Shown in pieces: positions 1-5,794 of a stretch of 5,794 nt of DNA. The stretch is from an uncultured Actinomycetes bacterium (lineage in GTDB: Bacteria > Actinomycetota > Actinomycetes > Nanopelagicales > Nanopelagicaceae). How positions within the stretch are numbered: position 1 is the first letter of the stretch; every line of letters begins with the position of its first letter. Both the position numbers and the translations under genes were made by a program. Under the pieces are notes generated by a model, which made no database searches, was not told the origin of the DNA, and saw only the letters and a list, made by a program, of their open reading frames with translations. The stretch spans positions 1-5,794 of the forward strand of contig CAIUBS010000104.1 of the NCBI GenBank assembly GCA_903897475.1. The letters run 5' to 3'.

Positions 1-1211
1 TAAATATGGGGCCGCAACATCCCTCAACTCATGGCGTACTTAGATTAATTCTGGAATTAGAGGGTGAAACAATTACTGAGACAAGGTGTGGAATTGGTTA
101 TTTACATACAGGAATTGAAAAAAATACCGAGTATAGAAATTGGACCCAGGGCGTAACTTTTGTAACCAGAATGGATTACTTATCGCCAATATTTAATGAA
201 ACTGCATATTGTCTTGGTGTTGAAAAATTATTAGGAATTACTAACGATATTACTGAGCGAGCAACTGTTCTAAGGGTAATGATGATGGAGTTCAATCGAA
301 TCTCATCCCACATGGTGGCACTTGGCACTGGAGCACTAGAACTAGGAGCTCTTTCACCAATGATTTTTGCTTTTAGAGAGCGTGAGAAAGTATTAGACAT
401 TTTCGAGCTAGCTTCAGGATTAAGAATGAATATGGCTTATGTCAGGCCTGGTGGAGTTGCACAGGATTTACCACAAGGTGCTTTATCTAAAATTAAGCAA
501 ACAGTTAAGGATTTGCGCCATAACTTTAAAGATAATGAGAAACTTTTAGTTGGTAATTCAATTTGGATTAAAAGAACTCAAGGTGTTGGTTACTTAGATT
601 TAGCTGGCTGCACAACACTTGGAGTCACTGGTCCAGTACTTAGGTCCACTGGCTTAGCATGGGATTTAAGAAAGGCTCAGCCATATTGCGGCTATGAAGA
701 TTATCAATTTGATATTCCAACTACAGATACCTGTGATGTGTATGGACGCTTCTTAATTAGAATGCAGGAGTTAGAGCAATCCTTAAGAATTATTGAACAG
801 TGTGTAGCAAAGTTAGAAAAATTAGAAGGTCAACCCGTAATGGTTGCAGATAAGAAGATTGCTTGGCCATCTCAACTTTCAGTAGGTGCAGATGGAATGG
901 GTAACTCACTTGATCACATCCGAGAAATCATGGGTGAATCCATGGAAGCATTAATCCACCATTTCAAATTAGTGACTGAAGGATTTAGAGTTCCAGCAGG
1001 TCAGGTATACACCGCGATTGAATCCCCGCGAGGTGAGCTTGGAGTTAATTTAGTTTCAGATGGTGGAACAAGACCGTATCGTGTTCACTTTAGAGATCCA
1101 TCATTTAATAATTTGCAATCAACTGCAGCAATGTGTGAAGGTGGTCAAATTTCAGATGTAGTTGCTGCTGTAGCTTCAATTGATCCTGTAATGGGAGGAG
1201 TTGATCGCTAA
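1..1211 (+). CDS. nuoD: NADH-quinone oxidoreductase subunit D, 5' end missing
   Basis: This is the 49-kDa-type subunit of complex I. It lies in the peripheral arm and, with NuoB and NuoH, forms the quinone-reduction pocket. The readable part has 401 residues from the ATG at position 6, but that ATG is internal. The codon before it is AAT (Asn) and the one before that ends in TA (compatible with Val), which fits the usual V-N-MGPQHP context, so the gene begins upstream, probably by some tens of codons. The TAA at bases 1-3 is out of frame. Numbering from the ATG at 6, the second histidine of HPSTHG is His9 and the tyrosine of MDYLS is Tyr58. Their spacing of 49 equals that of the known quinone-head-group pair (Thermus His38/Tyr87, bovine His59/Tyr108). 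Other family blocks are GIGYLHTGIEK (29-39), RPGGVAQD (147-154), GVTGPVLR (206-213), ESPRGELG (339-346) and the C-terminal DPVMGGVDR. The stop overlaps the nuoE start by one base. Identification is very secure; the true start is not visible. Confidence 0.97.
   Translation, partial: NMGPQHPSTHGVLRLILELEGETITETRCGIGYLHTGIEKNTEYRNWTQGVTFVTRMDYLSPIFNETAYCLGVEKLLGITNDITERATVLRVMMMEFNRISSHMVALGTGALELGALSPMIFAFREREKVLDIFELASGLRMNMAYVRPGGVAQDLPQGALSKIKQTVKDLRHNFKDNEKLLVGNSIWIKRTQGVGYLDLAGCTTLGVTGPVLRSTGLAWDLRKAQPYCGYEDYQFDIPTTDTCDVYGRFLIRMQELEQSLRIIEQCVAKLEKLEGQPVMVADKKIAWPSQLSVGADGMGNSLDHIREIMGESMEALIHHFKLVTEGFRVPAGQVYTAIESPRGELGVNLVSDGGTRPYRVHFRDPSFNNLQSTAAMCEGGQISDVVAAVASIDPVMGGVDR
1193..1200 (+). 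promoter_or_regulatory. Shine-Dalgarno site of nuoE
   Basis: GGGAGGAG lies inside the last codons of nuoD, ten bases before the nuoE ATG. It is the strongest purine-rich match to the anti-Shine-Dalgarno sequence at any junction in the window. It supports the ATG at 1211 over the next in-frame ATG (codon 11). The function is inferred from position and sequence. Confidence 0.7.
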
Positions 1212-1837
1212 TGGCATTTACTTCAGAACAAATTTCGATAATGGATTCGATAATTTCTAGATATCCACGCAAGCGATCTGCAATTATGCCACTTTTGCAT
1301 TATGTGCAGTCTATTGATGGCTATGTAACAAATGAGGGAATTGAATTAATTGGTCAGAAATTGGAGTTAGCCACCGCTGAAGTCACAGCAGTATCGACTT
1401 TTTACACTCAGTACAAATCTAAACCTGTCGGTGAATATCATGTTGGTATTTGTACAAATACTTTGTGTGCAGTTATGGGTGGAGATGCAATATTTGAATC
1501 AATTAAAGAGCACCTCGATATTGAAAATGATGGTGTAACTAGTGATGGCAAAGTTTCAGTTGAGCACATTGAATGTAATGCAGCTTGCGATTACGCACCT
1601 GTAGTAATGGTTAATTGGGAGTTTTACGATAACCAAACAGTTCAGTCTGTAAAAGATTTAGTTGATAGTGCACGAGCTGGAAATCCACCAGCACCAACTC
1701 GTGGCCCAAAAACTCTACGAACCTGGAAACAAAACTCAGCAGTTCTTGCGGGTATTTCAGATGGATTAGCTAATGAAGGTGTGCAGGCAGGTGAAGCTTC
1801 TTTGTTAGGACTTAGGAAAGCAAAAGGTGGAGCATGA
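1211..1837 (+). CDS. nuoE: NADH-quinone oxidoreductase subunit E (2Fe-2S, 24-kDa type)
   Basis: This is the thioredoxin-like 2Fe-2S subunit of the NADH-oxidising module. It binds cluster N1a and pairs with NuoF at the tip of the peripheral arm. The 208 residues begin with an N-terminal helical domain (about 1-65), which includes the typical VSTFYTQY stretch at 61-68. The ferredoxin fold that follows has four cluster ligands, Cys81, Cys86, Cys122 and Cys126, in the family pattern C-x4-C-x35-C-x3-C. After the core (about residue 155) a tail of some 50 residues, rich in Pro, Ala and Gly, contains PAPTRGPKTLRTWK and a GEASLLGLR-like ending. From memory such tails are usual in actinobacterial NuoE and absent from the shorter E. 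coli form. The start at 1211 shares one base with the nuoD stop and has a good ribosome binding site. The stop lies within a 4-base overlap with nuoF. No ligand is missing and the frame is intact. Confidence 0.97.
   Translation: MAFTSEQISIMDSIISRYPRKRSAIMPLLHYVQSIDGYVTNEGIELIGQKLELATAEVTAVSTFYTQYKSKPVGEYHVGICTNTLCAVMGGDAIFESIKEHLDIENDGVTSDGKVSVEHIECNAACDYAPVVMVNWEFYDNQTVQSVKDLVDSARAGNPPAPTRGPKTLRTWKQNSAVLAGISDGLANEGVQAGEASLLGLRKAKGGA
1824..1830 (+). promoter_or_regulatory. Probable Shine-Dalgarno site of nuoF
   Basis: AAGGTGG lies in the last codons of nuoE, three bases before the nuoF ATG if measured from its end and six if the AAGG core pairs. It is moderately matched. Together with the ATGA overlap it supports the ATG at 1834 as the start. 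Confidence 0.5.
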
Positions 1838-3138
1838 GTAAGTTAACTCCAGTACTTTCTGCAACTTGGGATCAAGCAGATTCATTTACTATCGAAGGTT
1901 ATAAGCGCAACGGTGGTTATAGCGCAATTTCAAAAGCACTTGCTATGCAGCCTGATGAAGTTATTCAAATGATAAAAGATTCTGGATTACGTGGTAGAGG
2001 TGGTGCTGGTTTTCCAACTGGAAATAAGTGGGGATTTATTCCACAGGGTGATAACAAAGAACATTATTTTGTTGTTAACGCAGATGAATCAGAACCAGGA
2101 ACTTGTAAAGATACGCCATTAATGATGGCCAATCCACATGTATTAATTGAAGGAATAATTATCGGATCATTTGCAATCAGAGCGAATTACGCCTTTATTT
2201 ATATCAGAGGTGAAGTAACTCATGTTGTTCGAAGAGTGCAACAAGCCATTGAGGATGCATACAAAGCAGGATTTCTTGGGAAAAATATTTTGGGTAAAGG
2301 ATTTGATTTAGAGTTAGTACTTCATGTTGGAGCTGGTGCATATATATGTGGTGAAGAAACCGCGCTTTTAGATTCATTAGAGGGCTTTCGTGGTCAACCA
2401 AGACTTCGCCCACCATTTCCAGCTATTGCTGGCCTTTATGCAAAACCAACTGTGGTCAACAATGTTGAGTCGGTTGCCTCTGTTCCTTCCATCATTAGTA
2501 ATGGTGTGGCTTGGTTTAGCGCAATGGGAACTGAAAAAAGTAAAGGATTTACTCTTTATTCACTCTCAGGTCATGTAAATAATCCTGGACAATTTGAAGC
2601 GCCATTAGGAATTACTTTACGACAACTTCTTGAAATTTCAGGCGGGGTAAGAAATGGGCATAAATTAAAGTTTTGGACACCAGGTGGTTCATCGACACCA
2701 ATTTTTACTGATGCTCATTTAGATGTTCCACTTGATTACGAAGGTGTATCTGCAGCTGGGTCAATGTTAGGTACTAAAGCCCTACAAATATTTGATGAAA
2801 CAACTTGCATAGTTAGGGCAGTTTTGAGGTGGACTGAATTTTATAAACACGAGTCTTGTGGAAAGTGCACACCATGTCGTGAAGGAACTTGGTGGTTAGT
2901 TCAAGTTCTTAAAGATTTAGAGGCTGGTCGTGGTACTGAAGCTGATTTAGATAAGTTACTAGATCTTTGCGACAATATTATGGGTAGATCATTTTGTGCA
3001 TTAGCCGATGGAGCAGCTAGCCCGATTATTTCTTCATTAAAGTATTTCCGCCAAGAGTATTTAGATCACCTAACTGCTGGTAGGTGTCCATTTGATCCCA
3101 TGGCTTCAACTTTATTTGATACTGCAGGTGTTAAATGA
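1834..3138 (+). CDS. nuoF: NADH-quinone oxidoreductase subunit F (NADH/FMN/4Fe-4S, 51-kDa type)
   Basis: This subunit is the NADH dehydrogenase of complex I. It takes a hydride from NADH onto FMN and passes electrons to 4Fe-4S cluster N3. Its 434 residues match the family's usual length. In order it shows the glycine-rich FMN/NADH loop GRGGAGFPTGNKW (54-66), the flavin-site segment ADESEPGTCKD (83-93), the GAGAYICGEETAL block (166-178), which helps build the nucleotide site, and the family segment PTVVNNVES (205-213). A SLBB-type region follows at about 235-300. The C-terminal helical domain holds the N3 ligands Cys342, Cys345 and Cys348 in SCGKCTPCREG, with the fourth, Cys388, in RSFCALADG, 39 residues later. 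The start sits in an ATGA overlap with nuoE and the stop in an ATGA overlap with nuoG, which suggests tightly coupled synthesis of the NuoE-F-G electron-input module. Nothing is missing or unusual in the protein. Confidence 0.98.
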   Translation: MSKLTPVLSATWDQADSFTIEGYKRNGGYSAISKALAMQPDEVIQMIKDSGLRGRGGAGFPTGNKWGFIPQGDNKEHYFVVNADESEPGTCKDTPLMMANPHVLIEGIIIGSFAIRANYAFIYIRGEVTHVVRRVQQAIEDAYKAGFLGKNILGKGFDLELVLHVGAGAYICGEETALLDSLEGFRGQPRLRPPFPAIAGLYAKPTVVNNVESVASVPSIISNGVAWFSAMGTEKSKGFTLYSLSGHVNNPGQFEAPLGITLRQLLEISGGVRNGHKLKFWTPGGSSTPIFTDAHLDVPLDYEGVSAAGSMLGTKALQIFDETTCIVRAVLRWTEFYKHESCGKCTPCREGTWWLVQVLKDLEAGRGTEADLDKLLDLCDNIMGRSFCALADGAASPIISSLKYFRQEYLDHLTAGRCPFDPMASTLFDTAGVK

Positions 3139-5486
3139 GTATCCAGGAATTAGGAACAGAGTCACAAGTACAGGTAGAAATGATCACTTGTGTTATTGAT
3201 GGATTTGAAATTACAGTTCCAAAAGGAACACTTGTAATTAGAGCAGCTGAAAAACTTGGAATTCAAATTCCTCGTTTTTGTGACCATCCATTATTGGCAC
3301 CAGCTGGTGCATGTCGCCAGTGTTTAGTAGATATTGAAATAAACGGCAGAGCATTTCCAAAACCTCAAGCATCATGCACAATTCCAGTTGAAAATGGCAT
3401 GATCGTTAAGACTCAATTAACTTCACCAGTTGCTGATAAAGCCCAAAAGGGAATAATGGAGCTGCTGTTAATTAATCATCCACTAGATTGCCCAGTTTGC
3501 GATAAAGGTGGAGAGTGCCCGCTTCAAAATCAGGCCATGTCCAATGGTCGATCAGAATCAAGATTTGAAGGCGTTAAACGTACATTTGAAAAACCAGTTC
3601 CAATCTCATCTCAAGTTCTACTAGATAGAGAGCGGTGTGTACTTTGTGCAAGATGTACACGTTTTTCTGAGCAGATAGCCGGTGATCCATTTATTACATT
3701 GAATGAACGTGGTGCGCTGCAACAGGTAGGCATATATGAGGAAGAACCATTTGATTCTTACTACTCAGGTAATACCGTACAAATCTGTCCAGTAGGAGCA
3801 TTAACTGGCACCTCATACAGATTTAGAGCTCGGCCATTTGATTTAGTTTCAACAGATTCGGCATGTGAGCACTGTGCTTCAGGTTGCGCTATGCGCACAG
3901 ATGTTCGTCGTGGTAAAACTTTAAGACGGCTTGCTGGTGAAGATGCAGATGTAAATGAAGAGTGGAATTGCGATAAAGGTCGTTGGGCATTTAAGTATGA
4001 GGTTGCAAAAAATAGAATTAAAGTACCCATGGTTAGAGATTCCAATGGACAGCTTCAGGAAGTATCTTGGCCTGAGGCGCTAGCTGCTGCAGCGCAAGGA
4101 TTAAAAAATTCTAGAAGTGGCGTATTAGTTGGCGGTAGAGCAACAATCGAAGATGCGTATGGATATAGCAAGTTTGCGCGAGTTACACTTAATACGAATA
4201 ATATAGATTTTCGCGCTCGCAGACATAGCCATGAAGAGTCAGATTTTCTTGAGTCTGTAAAATTAAATGCAACATATAAGGACATAGATACCGCAGATCA
4301 CGTTGTGTTGATCAATTTTGAACCAGAAGATGAATCGCCAATAGTGTTTCTAAGAATCTATAAACAAGTACATAAACGTTTAGTTAAAGTAACCAACATA
4401 GCGCCATTGGCTAGTCGCGGTAGTGAGAAATTAAAAGCTAACTTGATAAAGACAACCTCAGGAAATGAAGCCCAGGCTATTTCGAGCATTTCAGGGTTAA
4501 CCAAAAAATCTGTAGTTTTAGTTGGGGAGAGAATTTCAGAAACAGAAGGTGCGCTATCGGCTGTAGTTAAACTAGTAAATGATTCTGGAGCAAAATTGGG
4601 TTGGGTACCAAGACGAGCAGGTGAACGGGGAGCGGTTTTAGCAGGAGCAATTGCAAATTTATTGCCAGGCAATAGGCCAATTACAGATTCTGCTGCAAGA
4701 GTGGATATCGCAACTGCATGGTCGGTAGATTCAATTCCTACTGAACAAGGTATGAATACTGATGAAATGATTAACTCTGATTTACAATCTCTTGTAATTG
4801 GTGGAGTTGATCCAATGGATATCTCTGCTGAGGCAAAAATTAAGTTATCAAAAAAATTCATAGTCTCACTAGAAATTCGTCAAAGTGATATTACTGATAT
4901 TGCATCTGTAGTTTTACCTGTAGCAGCAGTCGTTGAAAAATCAGGATCTTTCATGGATTGGCAAGGGAAAGTTCGCAAATTTGAAGCTGCCGTTGATCAA
5001 TCTTTAAACCGCAGTGATGTAAGAATTCTTTCGATGTTGGCAGATGAAATTGGAAAACCTATTAAATTACCTTCCGTCAAATCAGCCAGAGCTGAATTTG
5101 ATTCACTTGGCAATTGGGATGGACCAATTAATTCCATGAAATTAAGAAATTCTGCAGCTGCCAAATCTGTAGCTAGTGATGAAGCCGTACTTGTTTCATG
5201 GAGAAATCTATTAGATAAAGGATCTCTACAAGATGGTGAAGAAAACCTTGCAGGTACTGCTAGGAAATCAATTCTTGTTATTAGTCATGCGCGAGCTAAA
5301 GCTTTAAATGTAAGTAGTGGTGATCATGTAAGAGTTTCCAATAGTTACGGAGCTATTACTTTGCCATGCCAAATAGGTGAAATTGATGAATCATCAGTTT
5401 GGCTTCCTAGAAACTCACTAAATAGCCAACTCATTAGAAATTTGGGTGTAGTAAGTAATTCAATTGTTAAGGTGGATAAGGCATGA
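3135..5486 (+). CDS. nuoG: NADH-quinone oxidoreductase subunit G (75-kDa type, four Fe-S clusters)
   Basis: NuoG relays electrons from the NuoF N3 cluster towards NuoI. Its 783 residues are close to the roughly 800 usual for actinobacterial NuoG. The N-terminal ferredoxin domain (about 16-100) holds N1b ligands Cys49, Cys60, Cys63 and Cys81. Next come the His-Cys3 cluster N5 (His115, Cys119, Cys122, Cys128) and N4 (Cys168, Cys171, Cys174, Cys218). The extra N7 cluster has ligands Cys244, Cys247, Cys251 and Cys279. Residues from about 300 to 640 form a molybdopterin-oxidoreductase-like domain, which in this family is a structural relic without metal. It has actinobacterial-type motifs WVPRRAGERGA (490-500) and GGVDP (556-560). 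After a poorly conserved linker (about 645-710), residues 711-783 resemble the molydop-binding C-terminal domain. The ATG at 3135 is preferred because of the ATGA overlap with nuoF. It has only a weak AGGTG at 3126-3130. The ATG at codon 16 (3180), with AGGTAG before it, is an alternative that would keep all clusters. Confidence 0.97.
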   Translation: MSIQELGTESQVQVEMITCVIDGFEITVPKGTLVIRAAEKLGIQIPRFCDHPLLAPAGACRQCLVDIEINGRAFPKPQASCTIPVENGMIVKTQLTSPVADKAQKGIMELLLINHPLDCPVCDKGGECPLQNQAMSNGRSESRFEGVKRTFEKPVPISSQVLLDRERCVLCARCTRFSEQIAGDPFITLNERGALQQVGIYEEEPFDSYYSGNTVQICPVGALTGTSYRFRARPFDLVSTDSACEHCASGCAMRTDVRRGKTLRRLAGEDADVNEEWNCDKGRWAFKYEVAKNRIKVPMVRDSNGQLQEVSWPEALAAAAQGLKNSRSGVLVGGRATIEDAYGYSKFARVTLNTNNIDFRARRHSHEESDFLESVKLNATYKDIDTADHVVLINFEPEDESPIVFLRIYKQVHKRLVKVTNIAPLASRGSEKLKANLIKTTSGNEAQAISSISGLTKKSVVLVGERISETEGALSAVVKLVNDSGAKLGWVPRRAGERGAVLAGAIANLLPGNRPITDSAARVDIATAWSVDSIPTEQGMNTDEMINSDLQSLVIGGVDPMDISAEAKIKLSKKFIVSLEIRQSDITDIASVVLPVAAVVEKSGSFMDWQGKVRKFEAAVDQSLNRSDVRILSMLADEIGKPIKLPSVKSARAEFDSLGNWDGPINSMKLRNSAAAKSVASDEAVLVSWRNLLDKGSLQDGEENLAGTARKSILVISHARAKALNVSSGDHVRVSNSYGAITLPCQIGEIDESSVWLPRNSLNSQLIRNLGVVSNSIVKVDKA
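5469..5475 (+). promoter_or_regulatory. Probable Shine-Dalgarno site of nuoH
   Basis: AAGGTGG lies in the last codons of nuoG, seven bases before the nuoH ATG, a normal spacing. It supports the ATG at 5483 as the nuoH start. Confidence 0.6.
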
Positions 5487-5794
5487 GTAATGCTGAATTA
5501 ATTGGCCAGGATCCAGGCTGGGTAATTGCCCTTAAGGGTGTTTTAATTTTTGCTGTTTGTGTTTTCTTAACAATTATGTCAGTTTGGGGCGAACGAAGAA
5601 TTGTTGCAAGAATGCAACAAAGAAGTGGCCCAAATAGAGTTGGTAAGTTTGGTTTACTTCAGGCTTTAGTCGATGGTGTTAAGTTGGCATTAAAAGAAGA
5701 TTTGATTCCAAAAGCTGCAGATCGAGTTGTATTTGTAATTGCACCAATAATAAGCACAACCGCATGTTTTATGGCATTTGCAGTTATTCCACTA
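5483..5794 (+). CDS. nuoH: NADH-quinone oxidoreductase subunit H, 3' end missing
   Basis: NuoH (ND1 type) is the membrane subunit that anchors the peripheral arm and forms the entrance of the quinone channel. The window holds the first 104 codons; the family is usually well over 300 residues, so roughly three quarters or less is cut off by the window edge, not by a mutation. A first membrane helix spans about residues 13-35 (WVIALKG to SVW). It is followed by the conserved ERR motif (37-39), then ARMQ and the hallmark SGPNRVGKFGLLQ (48-60). Next come DGVKLALKED (64-73) and IPKAADR (75-81), which match the cytoplasmic loop that contacts NuoB and NuoD and lines the quinone path. A second membrane helix begins near residue 82 (VVFVIAPII) and runs to the window end in FAVIP. 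The ATG lies in an ATGA overlap with nuoG, preceded by AAGGTGG. The frame stays open to the last base. Confidence 0.95.
   Translation, partial: MSNAELIGQDPGWVIALKGVLIFAVCVFLTIMSVWGERRIVARMQQRSGPNRVGKFGLLQALVDGVKLALKEDLIPKAADRVVFVIAPIISTTACFMAFAVIPL

Noticed and set aside
6..8. ATG at position 6 as the true nuoD start
   Set aside because: The upstream codons remain open and fit the conserved V-N before MGPQHP. There is no room to see a ribosome binding site, and the family normally has residues before this point.
2390..2578. A 62-codon + strand open frame inside nuoF
   Set aside because: It is out of frame with the conserved NuoF sequence and has no recognisable domain.
3761..4045. A 94-codon minus-strand open frame over the nuoG N7 region
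   Set aside because: It is antisense to well-conserved cysteine motifs of NuoG, and the product looks like an arbitrary reverse translation.
4358..4861. A 167-codon open frame on the minus strand within nuoG
   Set aside because: It lies wholly antisense to the molybdopterin-like domain of nuoG, whose + strand translation is clearly conserved. Its product resembles no family I know.
4035..5080. NuoG molybdopterin-like domain as an active formate dehydrogenase or other molybdoenzyme fused to the operon
   Set aside because: The N1b, N5, N4 and N7 layout and the nuo gene order identify ordinary NuoG, where this domain is known to lack the molybdenum cofactor.
1..5794. CRISPR arrays, tRNA or rRNA genes, insertion sequences, attachment sites, defence or other accessory systems
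   Set aside because: Conserved complex I genes cover the entire window without gaps, and I saw no repeat array, terminal inverted repeat or RNA-like segment on reading through.

Overview
The window is an uninterrupted piece of a nuo operon encoding respiratory complex I (proton-pumping NADH:quinone oxidoreductase, NDH-1), all on the + strand. In order it holds nuoD (5' end missing), nuoE, nuoF and nuoG (all complete) and nuoH (first 104 codons). Every gene touches the next: nuoD/nuoE share one base (TAATG), and the other three junctions are 4-base ATGA overlaps. There is no intergenic space, and I see no room for a separate promoter, terminator, RNA gene or mobile element.

The proteins look actinobacterial. 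The signs are the NuoD block around its HPSTHG motif and its GGVDR C-terminus, the NuoE C-terminal tail with its AGEASLLGLR-like ending, and the NuoG body with WVPRRAGERGA and GGVDP motifs. The DNA is AT-rich for an actinobacterium: sampled lines run from about 33 to 50% GC, so roughly 40% overall, with frequent AGA arginine and TTA leucine codons. An actinobacterial protein type in low-GC DNA without gaps between genes fits the small-genome freshwater planktonic Actinobacteria (acI / Nanopelagicales-like). That placement is inference from memory, not from a search.

The genes form one machine. NuoF oxidises NADH with FMN and passes electrons to its 4Fe-4S cluster N3; NuoE carries the side cluster N1a. 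NuoG carries clusters N1b, N5 and N4 plus the off-path N7. NuoD helps form the quinone site, which sits on NuoH at the membrane. Every iron-sulfur ligand checked is present and no frame is broken, so the enzyme encoded here looks functional. Neighbouring nuoA-C should lie upstream and nuoI-N downstream, outside the window.

I found no undescribed system. The window is ordinary housekeeping DNA, and the findings are minor points about lineage, translation coupling and cluster inventory.
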